Below, piece by piece: positions 25,416 through 33,650 of a stretch of DNA of 64,000 bases (position 1 is its first letter; every line of letters starts with the position of its first letter). The DNA comes from Bacteroidales bacterium UBA4360 (lineage in GTDB: Bacteria > Bacteroidota > Bacteroidia > Bacteroidales > UBA932), in the NCBI GenBank assembly GCA_002393945.1, contig DGSO01000006.1:9035-73034 (forward strand), given 5' to 3'. Under the pieces are notes generated by a model. It searched no databases and was not told the DNA's origin. It was given only the letters and a program-made list of their open reading frames with translations. The translations under genes were made by a program, and so were the position numbers.

Positions 25416-26500
25416 ACCAGTTCTCTTATTATCTCGTCACTTACGAAGAAATGGTCTTCAGGGATGCGGTAGCGCCTTCCGACCTTCACCAGGGCCCCTT
25501 CTCCGATAAGGGAGTCGATTACGCTCTGCCTGCAGTTGGCGAACAGGAATTCCTCATCTATGCCGCGGGATGTCCTCAGTGCGAGCATGAGAGTTTCCAC
25601 TTTCTCGTCTTCGACGCTGAGCGATTCCTCCGTGTGGATGTAGCCTTCTATCTCAGGGCTGTTCCAGCTGCGTGAGCGGCCGCTGAAAGAATGCGCCGCG
25701 GGGCCAAGGCCCACGTATGGTTTCCTCTGCCAGTAACCGCTGTTATGCACTGCCTCGAAACTGGGCTTGGCGAAATTTGATATCTCGTAGTGGTTGTAAC
25801 CTGCCGCAGCGGCTTTCCTGCAAAGGCTGTAATACTGTCTCCAGCATACTTCGTCATCGGCCTCTTCGTATTCTCCGTTTTCCAGCATTTCAGCGAGGCG
25901 GGAGTCTCCGTCAAGCGTGAGCTGGTAGCAGGAGATATGTTCGGGATTGAGCGCCAGGGCCTCGTCTACCGTTGCTTCCCAGGTGCTGTCGCTAAGGTTG
26001 GAAAGGCCGAAAATGAGGTCCAGGCTCACATTCTCGAAGCCGGCTTCCCTTACAATCCGGTATGCTTCCCTTGCCTGGTCTGCATTGTGGCGGCGGTTCA
26101 TCCAGCGCAGCATGCCGTCATCGAAAGACTGTACGCCTATGCTGATTCGGTTTACCCCCAGCGCGTTCAGGCTCTGTACGTAAGGAAGGCCCTTCTGGAC
26201 GATGTCTTCGGGGTTGACTTCCATGGTGAACTCGTTGTAAGGGCCGCCGTGGCCGCATGCTTCCAGTTCCAGGAGAATCCTCGTCAGGGACGATATCGGG
26301 AGCAGGGAAGGAGTACCGCCGCCGAAGTAGAGGGTGCGGGGATTATCCTCGATCTCTGAGGCGCGGCGGCGGATTTCCTCGCAGACGGCGTCCGTGAATT
26401 TAGCCATGGGACCGTCTGCGGCTATCTCTGAATAGAAGTCGCAGTAAATGCAGAAACTTCTGCAGAATGGTACGTGGATGTAAATCATCGGAGCATGCAC
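25412..26500 (-). CDS. hemW: Radical SAM protein HemW
   Basis: The protein has 362 residues. The radical SAM cluster motif is CRSFCIYCDFYSE near residue 13, following YIHVPFC. FGGGTPSLLP, ISIGVQSFDDGMLRWMNRRH and the C-terminal HemW domain with GLGPAAHSFSGRSR follow. It is a heme chaperone or oxygen-independent coproporphyrinogen III oxidase-like protein; HemW (CxxxCxYC-F type lacking the extra HemN cysteine) is the better fit. Confidence 0.92.
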   Translation of the reverse strand: MHAPMIYIHVPFCRSFCIYCDFYSEIAADGPMAKFTDAVCEEIRRRASEIEDNPRTLYFGGGTPSLLPISSLTRILLELEACGHGGPYNEFTMEVNPEDIVQKGLPYVQSLNALGVNRISIGVQSFDDGMLRWMNRRHNADQAREAYRIVREAGFENVSLDLIFGLSNLSDSTWEATVDEALALNPEHISCYQLTLDGDSRLAEMLENGEYEEADDEVCWRQYYSLCRKAAAAGYNHYEISNFAKPSFEAVHNSGYWQRKPYVGLGPAAHSFSGRSRSWNSPEIEGYIHTEESLSVEDEKVETLMLALRTSRGIDEEFLFANCRQSVIDSLIGEGALVKVGRRYRIPEDHFFVSDEIIRELV

Positions 26501-27396
26501 TCTGCAGTTCCGAGGAGGCTCTTTTCAGTGTAGACTTCCAGTGAGTATATACCCTTGACGAACTCGCCGGTGTCGTTGATGTAGATGGAAAGGTCTACTT
26601 CCGAGCCTTCGTAGTCAACTTCGCGGGAAGCGGTTGCCTGGAGGGTCTGTCCTGCGCACGTGAACTCTGTGGATTCATTGTTCATGAGGAGGATTCCTTC
26701 AGGATCCTTGACTCTGACGTAAACCCTTACGGGGCCGTGGTCTGCAAGTGAATTCTCTACGAGGGAGAGGTTTGCCAGCATGTAGCGTACACGGCTGTGA
26801 CGGTCTCCGGGCTTGTCGTTGTTGTACATGGCCTGGAGGCTGATGCCGCGTGCCCTGAGGACCTTTCCGGAATTGACCTTGGAGGAAAGATGCTCTACCT
26901 GCTGTGAGAGTTCCTCGCTGCGGAGGCGGCTTTCTTCGGCCTCGCGGCGGGCCTGGGCGGCATCTGCGGTGAGGCGCTTGTTCAAGGTGTTAAGGGAGTC
27001 GATCTGGACGATGTAACCCTTCATGATGGTACGGAGGGTGCCCAGTTCCTTTTCGTACTGGCGTATCTTGGCGCGGTTAGTAGCCTCAGTCTTTGACAGT
27101 TTGTCTATGAGGAGGGCTACCTGTTCGCGGGAGGTGTCCAGCTGGTGGTTGATGGATTCGTAATCTGAGCTGAGTGAAGCGAAATCGTTCTGAAGTTCTG
27201 ACATCTGGGTTGCCAGTTCCGCCTTTTCGTCTTCAAGCTGGTTTACGAGGTTGTTCCTCTGGTAAAGCATGTAGCCAAGCACGCCGGCAAGGGCTACAGC
27301 AAGTGCGATGAGGATATAAAGTGTGGTGCGGAGGCCGCCGTTTGCTTTGCGTTCGCGCTCCTGCCGCTCAATTCTCTCGAGGGGATCTTCTGCCAT
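26485..27396 (-). CDS. Coiled-coil membrane protein of unknown function
   Basis: The protein has 303 residues: a charged N terminus, one membrane helix (residues about 24-46, TTLYILIALAVALAGVLGYM), a coiled coil from about 50 to 180 with heptad-rich Leu, Glu and Gln, and a C-terminal beta-rich domain (VRVYVRVKDPEGILL, then TGEFVKGIYSLEVYTEKSLL). The end overlaps hemW by 16 bp. Similar proteins are conserved across Bacteroidota but uncharacterised. Confidence 0.8.
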   Translation of the reverse strand: MAEDPLERIERQERERKANGGLRTTLYILIALAVALAGVLGYMLYQRNNLVNQLEDEKAELATQMSELQNDFASLSSDYESINHQLDTSREQVALLIDKLSKTEATNRAKIRQYEKELGTLRTIMKGYIVQIDSLNTLNKRLTADAAQARREAEESRLRSEELSQQVEHLSSKVNSGKVLRARGISLQAMYNNDKPGDRHSRVRYMLANLSLVENSLADHGPVRVYVRVKDPEGILLMNNESTEFTCAGQTLQATASREVDYEGSEVDLSIYINDTGEFVKGIYSLEVYTEKSLLGTAECMLR

Positions 27397-27436
27397 AATA
27401 TTGAAATAATTTAATTGATTAATCTGACTATTTTAT

Positions 27437-27456
27437 ACAAATATAACTATATTTGT
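27437..27456. promoter_or_regulatory. Divergent -7 boxes forming a perfect 20-bp palindrome
   Basis: The site is ACAAATATA-AC-TATATTTGT. The minus-strand box TATATTTG is at 27445-27438 and the plus-strand box at 27448-27455. The two promoters are thus almost superposed and each -33 region overlaps the other's start site. The plus box is 14 bp from the aminopeptidase start. Confidence 0.65.
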
Positions 27457-27469
27457 CAAAAATCGTGCT

Positions 27470-29275
27470 ATGGAATCCATCTTTTCTGAAAGGATAGAGG
27501 CGCTGCGCGCCCTTATGAGGGAGAATTCCTGGGATATCGTCATCCTCACCGGGAGCGACCCTCACTGCAGCGAGTATCCGGCCGGGCGCTGGAAACAGGT
27601 TCCCTGGCTTTCCGGTTTCACCGGAGAAGCCGGAGATTTGGCAGTTACGGCCGACCATGCCGGCCTTTGGACAGACACCCGCTATTTCATCCAGGCAAAG
27701 CAGCAGCTGGAGGGTTCCGGCATAGTCCTTCACAAGATGAGAGTCCCGGACCAGGTTCCTATCCCGCAGTGGATAGCATCCCTGGAGATGGAGTCCCCGG
27801 TCATTGCCGTGGACGGCCTTTGCCAGAGCGTATCGGCAGTGAGGGAGTTGCAGGAAGCGGTTCCGTCGGCAAGGATTGTCCCCGTGGCCGATTTGATTGC
27901 CCCCCTGTGGGTGCACCGTCCGGCTGTTCCGTCAACGCCGATAATAACCCTTGGGGAAGACCTCGTCGGGGAAAGCCGGGAGGCGAAGATCCGTTCGCTG
28001 CGCAAGTGGCTTGTCCTTCGCGGGGCCGATGCCATTTTCCTGTCCTCTCTCGACCAGATAGCCTGGCTCCTGAATGTCCGCGGGAATGACATCGAATACA
28101 ATCCGGTGGTGATTTCGTACCTGCTGGTGACCATGGAGGATGTGCAGTGGTTCGTGCGCAAGGACGCCTTCGAAGAGCCGGATTCGGAAACGGAGGCCTC
28201 ATTTGCGGAGCTCCAGGCCGACGGTGTCTCGGTCAGGGACTATGACGATGCGGCCTTTGCCCTCTCATCCCTCAGGGAGAACGGGGTAGACCGGATCTGC
28301 ATAGACCCTTCGGAACTGAATGTCTTCCTGAGGGATGCCATAGACGACGGCGATCTTCTTCCCGAAGTTGAAGAGTGCACATCTCCGATACCTCTGAGAA
28401 AGGCTGTCAAGAACAGCGTGGAGATTGACGGTTTCCGTGAAGCCCATCTGGAGGACGGACTTGTAATGGAGCAGTTCCTGTACTGGATATCCCAGAATGC
28501 GGGGAATGTAAACGAATGGGACGCGGCACAGTATCTTGGCTTGCTGAGGGCCTCCGTTCCGGGGTACAGGGGAGACAGTTTCGAGACCATATCGGCATAT
28601 GGGCCGTCTGCGGCGCTGCCGCATTATGTTACGCCGCATACCGGAGCGCCTCTTCTGGAAAGACGCGGTCTTTATCTGTGCGATTCCGGCGGCCAGTATC
28701 TTTTCGGCACCACAGACATTACACGTACGGTGCCGCTGGGGCCCTGCACTCCGCTTGAGAAAGAAGATTACACCCTTGTCCTGAAGGGACACATAGACCT
28801 TGCCATGTCCGTATTCCCGGCCGGTACTGCCGGCTGCCAGATAGACGCGCTTGCCCGTGAGCCGCTGTGGAAGTACAAGCGCAACTTCGGCCACGGAACC
28901 GGTCATGGAGTGGGCTTCTTCCTGTGCGTTCACGAAGGCCCCCAGGATATGCGCCAGAACTTCAACAGGCAGGCTCTCCTGCCCGGCATGGTCCTGTCTG
29001 ACGAACCCGGAATCTACCGCGAAGGCATGCACGGCATAAGACACGAAAACCTGCTTCTGTGCCGCTGCGTTGGCGATAACGAGTTTGGCTCCTGGCTTGG
29101 ATTCGAGACCCTTACCCTCTGCCACTTCGACACATCCTGCCTGGACGTGTCCCTTCTTACATCCGATGAACGGGAGTGGCTCAATTCCTACAATGAGAGG
29201 GTATATGAAAAACTCTCCCCGCGACTCCCGGCCGATGTTGCGGCCTGGCTTCGCGGGAAGACTATGCCTGTATAA
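27470..29275 (+). CDS. Aminopeptidase P family (M24B) protein
   Basis: The protein has 601 residues: two creatinase-like N-terminal domains and a C-terminal pita-bread domain. The metal ligands are visible: Asp in YLCDSGGQ and in GTTDITRTV, His in GHGTGHGVGFFL, and Glu in SDEPGIYREG and IRHENLLLC. It removes N-terminal residues before proline in peptides, in the cytoplasm. The length matches the long three-domain aminopeptidase P of Bacteroidota. Confidence 0.93.
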   Translation: MESIFSERIEALRALMRENSWDIVILTGSDPHCSEYPAGRWKQVPWLSGFTGEAGDLAVTADHAGLWTDTRYFIQAKQQLEGSGIVLHKMRVPDQVPIPQWIASLEMESPVIAVDGLCQSVSAVRELQEAVPSARIVPVADLIAPLWVHRPAVPSTPIITLGEDLVGESREAKIRSLRKWLVLRGADAIFLSSLDQIAWLLNVRGNDIEYNPVVISYLLVTMEDVQWFVRKDAFEEPDSETEASFAELQADGVSVRDYDDAAFALSSLRENGVDRICIDPSELNVFLRDAIDDGDLLPEVEECTSPIPLRKAVKNSVEIDGFREAHLEDGLVMEQFLYWISQNAGNVNEWDAAQYLGLLRASVPGYRGDSFETISAYGPSAALPHYVTPHTGAPLLERRGLYLCDSGGQYLFGTTDITRTVPLGPCTPLEKEDYTLVLKGHIDLAMSVFPAGTAGCQIDALAREPLWKYKRNFGHGTGHGVGFFLCVHEGPQDMRQNFNRQALLPGMVLSDEPGIYREGMHGIRHENLLLCRCVGDNEFGSWLGFETLTLCHFDTSCLDVSLLTSDEREWLNSYNERVYEKLSPRLPADVAAWLRGKTMPV

Positions 29276-29281
29276 AACTTA

Positions 29282-29755
29282 TTAAGCTTCCTTCATCGTG
29301 GCAGAGAAGGCAATGGTATAGTTGCCAAGATGCCAGGAGGATTCGGTATCCCTTGTAAAGCGGATGTCAAGGTCTTTTCCGGAAAGGATTTGAGGGCGGA
29401 ATGATGCGCCGTCAAGTTCTATCTTGACCTCCCGCGGCTCTGTTGTATAATCGTAAGCCGGAGCGTTTACATTGCCGTTCTTGTCTGTAATAAACTCGTT
29501 TTCTTCCCTCTCGAAATACTGCTTGTGGCCGTTTTCGTCAGTGAATTCCAGACGGGAGTACCTTACGCGGATGCCCTCGATGGGATCTCCGTTTTCCGAG
29601 AGGACCCTTCCTACTATCTTGTAACTTGCCTGAGAGGCACCATATGTTTCACGGGGCTGCACACCGGAAACGGCTTTTACACCGCCGGTTATGCCAAGCA
29701 GTGAGAGGATGGCTCCTGCTATGATTTCGTAAAGATGTCTGAGTTTTGCGGCCAT
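29282..29755 (-). CDS. rSAM/lipoprotein-system-like protein without lipobox
   Basis: The protein has 157 residues. After a hydrophobic N terminus (EIIAGAILSLLGITGGVKAV), the segment YKIVGRVLSENGDPIEGIRV looks like a carboxypeptidase-regulatory-type Ig fold and matches the Bacteroidota family described as 'putative lipoprotein, rSAM/lipoprotein system'. There is no cysteine after the hydrophobic segment and no radical SAM gene beside it, which departs from the usual arrangement. Moderate confidence in the family call only. Confidence 0.6.
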   Translation of the reverse strand: MAAKLRHLYEIIAGAILSLLGITGGVKAVSGVQPRETYGASQASYKIVGRVLSENGDPIEGIRVRYSRLEFTDENGHKQYFEREENEFITDKNGNVNAPAYDYTTEPREVKIELDGASFRPQILSGKDLDIRFTRDTESSWHLGNYTIAFSATMKEA

Positions 29756-29805
29756 GGCTTCATTTTTTCATCCTTTAAGATGCAAAAACAAGCCCCCGCG
29801 TTGCA

Positions 29806-30510
29806 TCAAGGATGCACCAAAGTGCCGATTTTTTCTCCCTTGAGGAGTTTGGTGAGGTTCCCGGTGGCGTTCATGTCAAAGACCACTATGGGCATCTTGC
29901 CGTCGCTGCAGAGGGCATAGGCCGTCTGGTCCATTACCTTGAGATGCTTGGAGATGGCTTCGTCGAAGGTGAGCTCATCGTACTTCTTTGCCGATGGATC
30001 CTTCTCCGGGTCTGCAGTATAGACGCCGTCAACGCGGGTGCCCTTGAGGAGGGCATCGGCACCGATTTCAAGGGCGCGGAGGGCAGCGCCGCTGTCTGTG
30101 GTGAAGAAGGGATTTCCGGTGCCGCCGGCGATGAGGACCACTCCGCCTTCTTCCATGACCTTCACGGCGTCATCCCTCATGTAGTACTTGGCGTGCGGTT
30201 CCATGGGAGTGGAGGTGAATACCACGGCGTTCACTCCTTCTGCCTTGATGAACATGGAAAGGGCCAGGGAATTGATGACGGTTGCAAGCATGCCCATCTT
30301 GTCTCCGTCAACCCTGTCAAAGCCTTTTCCCACACCCTGAAGGCCGCGGAAAATGTTTCCGCCGCCGTTTACGATTGCTATCTGAAGACCGGCCTTTGCT
30401 GCCGATGCGATCTCTTTTGCATATTTTCCCAGCCATTCGGTCTCAAGGCCTTTTCCTGCGGGACCACCAAGGCTTTCACCGCTAAGTTTCAGAAGTACTC
30501 TCTTATACAT
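29806..30510 (-). CDS. pyrH: UMP kinase
   Basis: The protein has 234 residues of amino-acid-kinase fold; UMP + ATP gives UDP + ADP. LLKLSGESLGGPAGKGLE at the N terminus, NGGGNIFRGLQG, the DDAVKVMEEGGVVLIAGGTG segment and TDSGAALRALEIGADALLKG match bacterial hexameric UMP kinase. A minus-strand TATTTTTG box at 30543-30536 lies 26 bp upstream; the divergent sdhC promoter shares the spacer. Confidence 0.96.
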   Translation of the reverse strand: MYKRVLLKLSGESLGGPAGKGLETEWLGKYAKEIASAAKAGLQIAIVNGGGNIFRGLQGVGKGFDRVDGDKMGMLATVINSLALSMFIKAEGVNAVVFTSTPMEPHAKYYMRDDAVKVMEEGGVVLIAGGTGNPFFTTDSGAALRALEIGADALLKGTRVDGVYTADPEKDPSAKKYDELTFDEAISKHLKVMDQTAYALCSDGKMPIVVFDMNATGNLTKLLKGEKIGTLVHP

Positions 30511-30576
30511 TTCAATAATATTGTTTTCGTTCCAACAAAAATATCCAAATAATGGGAAACTTCCAAGAAAGATTCC

Positions 30577-30584
30577 TATATTTG
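30577..30584 (+). promoter_or_regulatory. -7 box of sdhC
   Basis: TATATTTG matches the consensus exactly and lies 31 bp upstream of the sdhC ATG at 30616. Confidence 0.65.
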
Positions 30585-30615
30585 CATACTTGAAACAACA
30601 AAACTATAAGTATAC

Positions 30616-31377
30616 ATGGCTAATTTCCTGACCTCTTCCATCGGCAAGAAGTTTATTCAGAGCATTTCAGGTGCTTTCCTCATCATCTTCCTGCTTCTCC
30701 ACGGAACCATCAATTTCTTCTCCGTCATAGATTCAATGCACGGAAACTTCGGCAAGGTTGCACTTGACAGTCATCCTTATACCCATGGAGACGGCTGGTT
30801 CCAGCTTGGCTGCGACTTCATGTCCTCGCCAGTCATCGACATCATGGTTCCCATCCTTGCACTGGGCATCCTCATCCACATCATTTACGGATGCTGGCTC
30901 AGCTATGAGAATGTAATCAAGAGGGGCGGCCTCAAGCGTTATGAGGTTGCTTCCAAGGCAAAGCAGGACAGCTGGAGCGCACAGAACATGGCAGTCCTTG
31001 GTATAATCATCCTTGGCTTCCTCGCATTCCACCTCACCCATTTCTGGGCAAAGATGCAGCTTCAGGAATTCCTTGGCAGCGAAGCAGAGAACCCCTACTA
31101 TCTCCTTATCGCCACATTTAAGAACTGGTGGGTGCTTGCCCTCTACATTGTATGGTTCGTAGCTATCTGGCTCCACCTCAACCACGGTTTCTGGAGCATG
31201 TTCCAGACCATCGGCTGGAATAACAAGAAGTGGTTCAAGAGACTTAAGGTCATCGGCACAATCGTCGCAACCATTATCATCCTCCTCTTCATTGCAACAG
31301 CTGTCAATGCCTTCATCGAGGCCAACTTCACCACGGCATCAGCCCAGTGGACAGAGGCTATTATCGCACGACTGTAA
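30616..31377 (+). CDS. sdhC: Succinate dehydrogenase/fumarate reductase cytochrome b subunit
   Basis: The protein has 253 residues with five membrane helices, matching the single-subunit di-heme (B-type) cytochrome b of Bacteroidota quinol:fumarate reductase. Heme-ligand candidates include His in LLLHGTINFF, HIIYGCWLSY, FHLTHFW and WLHLNHGFW. In many Bacteroidales it is followed by the flavoprotein and Fe-S genes; here a terminator follows and neither gene is present, so the partners must be elsewhere. Confidence 0.92.
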   Translation: MANFLTSSIGKKFIQSISGAFLIIFLLLHGTINFFSVIDSMHGNFGKVALDSHPYTHGDGWFQLGCDFMSSPVIDIMVPILALGILIHIIYGCWLSYENVIKRGGLKRYEVASKAKQDSWSAQNMAVLGIIILGFLAFHLTHFWAKMQLQEFLGSEAENPYYLLIATFKNWWVLALYIVWFVAIWLHLNHGFWSMFQTIGWNNKKWFKRLKVIGTIVATIIILLFIATAVNAFIEANFTTASAQWTEAIIARL

Positions 31378-31521
31378 TTTTTTAGAAAATTCTTGCATTA
31401 TTGCTCCATTCTTCTTTTATTTGCAGAAGAAATGAGAACGAACATGGTAAATAACTTCTGGTGGCGCACTTGCAATTCCTGATTGTAAGTCGCTTCGCCG
31501 TAGTTTTTCCATACATGATAT

Positions 31522-31551
31522 AGGCCTGCGAACTTACGCAGGCCTTTTTTT
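31522..31551 (+). terminator. Intrinsic terminator after sdhC
   Basis: AGGCCTGCG (31522-31530) pairs perfectly with CGCAGGCCT (31537-31545) around a 6-base loop and is followed by a run of T. It is strong and only the plus strand has the T run. Confidence 0.85.
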
Positions 31552-31575
31552 GTACTGTTATTTCGAATTTTTTAC

Positions 31576-31603
31576 TGTCATTTCGAGCGAAGTCGAGAAA
31601 TCT
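31576..31603. repeat. Dispersed palindromic repeat, copy 1
   Basis: The core TTTCGAGCGAAGTCGAG is embedded in a 28-bp unit that starts TGTCA and ends AAATCT. Two further copies in this window are nearly identical (33624-33650 and 42466-42494). An imperfect half unit (TGTTATTTCGAA) precedes this copy. Confidence 0.85.
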
Positions 31604-31631
31604 ATACAATTAACATTTATCATAACGAACT

Positions 31632-32996
31632 ATGAAACAGAAAAAGTACCTCCTCCCGGAATCTGAGATTCCTACCCATTTCTTCAACATTCAGGCTGTG
31701 ATGCCCAACAAGCCGCTGCCGTTCCTGAATCCTGCGACCAGGGAACCGCTGAAGCCGGAAGACCTGTATCCAGTATTCGTGGAAGAATGCGCCCGTCAGG
31801 AACTCAACCAGACGGATGAGTGGATCCCCATCCCGGAAGAAGTGCGTCAGCAGTACGCTTCATATCGCTGTACACCGCTAGTCCGTGCCTATGAACTGGA
31901 GGAAGCCCTGGGTACTCCGGCCCATATCTTCTTCAAGAATGAGAGCGTGAGTCCTGCAGGCAGCCACAAACTCAATTCCGCACTTGCACAGGCATATTAT
32001 GCAAAGAAGCAGGGCATCACGAACATTACCACCGAAACCGGTGCAGGCCAGTGGGGCGGTGCACTCTCCTATGCCGCCAAGAAGTTCGGACTCGAGTGTG
32101 CTGTATATATGGTAAAGGTAAGCTATAACCAGAAGCCTTACCGCCGCAGTATCATGCAGACCTTCGGCGCAGCCATCACGCCTTCACCGTCCATGAGTAC
32201 CCGTGCCGGCAAGGACATCCTCACCGTGAACCCCAATGATCAGGGCTCTTTGGGAAGTGCTATCTCAGAGGCAATCGAGCTTGCTATCACAACTCCCAAC
32301 TGCAAATATACCCTTGGATCCGTGCTCAATCACGTATGTCTGCACCAGACTGTCATCGGCCTGGAGGCAGAGAAGCAGATGGAACTGGCAGGGGAGTATC
32401 CGGACATTGTCATCGCTTGCTTCGGCGGCGGCTCCAACTTCTCCGGAATAGCCTATCCTTTCATGCGCCACAACATCAGGGACGGAAAAAAGACACGTTT
32501 CATCGCTGCCGAGCCGGCAAGCTGCCCCAAGCTCACCCGCGGCAAGTTCGAGTATGACTTCGGCGATGAGGCAGGAATGACTCCGCTTCTTCCCATGTAC
32601 ACCCTTGGCCATACCTTCAAGCCGGCCACCATCCACGCAGGAGGTCTCCGCTACCACGGCGCCGGCGTCATCATGTCCCAGCTCATGAAGGATGGTTATA
32701 TGGAGGCTATAGACCTTCATCAGACAGAGACCTTCAAAGCGGGCATACTCTTTGCCCAGACCGAAGGTATCATCCCTGCTCCGGAAAGCTGCCATGCCAT
32801 AGCCGCCACAATCCGCGAGGCTCTCAAGTGCAAGGAAACAGGTGAGAAGAAAACCATCCTTTTCAACCTCTCAGGACATGGATTTGTGGATATGGGTGCT
32901 TATGACCACTACATTTCGGGCGAACTCCAAGACTATAACCTGTCAGACGAGGAGCTTGCAAAGTACATCAAGAGTGCCGATGCGCTCAATCAATAA
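31632..32996 (+). CDS. TrpB2-type tryptophan synthase beta-like PLP enzyme
   Basis: The protein has 454 residues. The PLP lysine lies in SPAGSHKLNSALAQAYYAKK; TTETGAGQWGGALSYAAKKF and the glycine-rich CFGGGSNFSGIAYPFM phosphate loop follow. Length and the N-terminal extension (about 90 residues before TPLVRAYELEEALGTPAHIF) are those of TrpB2, which makes tryptophan from indole (or O-phosphoserine in some archaea) and often stands apart from trpA. No other trp gene is nearby, so a salvage role is plausible. The end overlaps thiN by 11 bp. Confidence 0.93.
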   Translation: MKQKKYLLPESEIPTHFFNIQAVMPNKPLPFLNPATREPLKPEDLYPVFVEECARQELNQTDEWIPIPEEVRQQYASYRCTPLVRAYELEEALGTPAHIFFKNESVSPAGSHKLNSALAQAYYAKKQGITNITTETGAGQWGGALSYAAKKFGLECAVYMVKVSYNQKPYRRSIMQTFGAAITPSPSMSTRAGKDILTVNPNDQGSLGSAISEAIELAITTPNCKYTLGSVLNHVCLHQTVIGLEAEKQMELAGEYPDIVIACFGGGSNFSGIAYPFMRHNIRDGKKTRFIAAEPASCPKLTRGKFEYDFGDEAGMTPLLPMYTLGHTFKPATIHAGGLRYHGAGVIMSQLMKDGYMEAIDLHQTETFKAGILFAQTEGIIPAPESCHAIAATIREALKCKETGEKKTILFNLSGHGFVDMGAYDHYISGELQDYNLSDEELAKYIKSADALNQ

Positions 32997-33627
32997 TAAT
33001 CAACGCAGGTGCCGGATGTGAAAAGGTGAGCTGGACGATGGGCTGGACAGTCCTGTTCAGGGTAGCCTTCCACCATGCATCGAAGACAACATCGTCCGTG
33101 GGCCATTCAAGGCCTGCGGACGATATTTTTACGGAATTGTCGGCGCAGAAAAGGGAGAATCGGCGGCCTTCGCCAAGGTGGAGTTCACACGTGTCGGTGA
33201 CGGCAAACGCCGTCCCGTAATCGGAAACGATCTGAATGCGCCGCCCGCCAAGGTCGAACATCCTGGTATATTCCATGAGGAGACCGAGATTGCCGATGGT
33301 GTGGTCTTCCCTGAGTCCGGTAGCGCCAAGGATGGTTATCTCTTCAACTTCCGGATGGTTTGCGAGCACCCAGCGCATGGCCTTTGTCTGGTCATTGTAA
33401 TCCTGCTCCTCATAGTGAACGAGCACATGGGCGAACTTTTCCCGCAGCTGGTCGGAAATGGAATCCATGTCTCCTACAATTGCAAGGGGAGTGCGGTCAG
33501 GATAGCGTGACAGAAACTTCTCCACGGCTCCGTCGCAGCATACCACCCCCTCTGCGCTGCCCAGCAGGTACAGCGGATAATCGGTGGTGGGGAAGGCCCC
33601 GTTGCAAAGTATTACAACCCTTTTCAT
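32986..33627 (-). CDS. Thiamine pyrophosphokinase
   Basis: The protein has 213 residues. It transfers pyrophosphate from ATP to thiamine to give TPP. The catalytic region LAIVGDMDSISDQLREKF, EEQDYNDQTKAM and ILGATGLREDHTIGNLGLL are the family motifs, and the thiamine-binding C-terminal beta domain ends the protein. The start codon (33627-33625) is inside a dispersed repeat that fills the gap to the upstream lptG-fmt gene. It is probably read through from that operon. Confidence 0.93.
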   Translation of the reverse strand: MKRVVILCNGAFPTTDYPLYLLGSAEGVVCCDGAVEKFLSRYPDRTPLAIVGDMDSISDQLREKFAHVLVHYEEQDYNDQTKAMRWVLANHPEVEEITILGATGLREDHTIGNLGLLMEYTRMFDLGGRRIQIVSDYGTAFAVTDTCELHLGEGRRFSLFCADNSVKISSAGLEWPTDDVVFDAWWKATLNRTVQPIVQLTFSHPAPALIIID

Positions 33628-33650
33628 TTCGAGCGAAGTCGAGAAATCTC
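33624..33650. repeat. Dispersed palindromic repeat, copy 2, spanning the thiN start
   Basis: This copy has the same TTTCGAGCGAAGTCGAG core as the copies at 31576 and 42466. It fills the 21-bp gap between the fmt stop codon (33651-33649) and the thiN ATG (33627-33625), and the repeat itself supplies that ATG. Confidence 0.85.

Larger units (their letters stand above)
31378..31631. other. sdhC-trpB2 intergenic region
   Basis: This 254-bp stretch has no convincing gene. It contains the sdhC terminator (31522-31550) and one copy of the dispersed repeat (31576-31603). The first 140 bp hold only short open frames without recognisable homology. Confidence 0.6.

Noticed and set aside
31382..31609. 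75-codon open frame on the minus strand between sdhC and trpB2
   Set aside because: It spans the sdhC terminator and the dispersed repeat and shows no homology or promoter.
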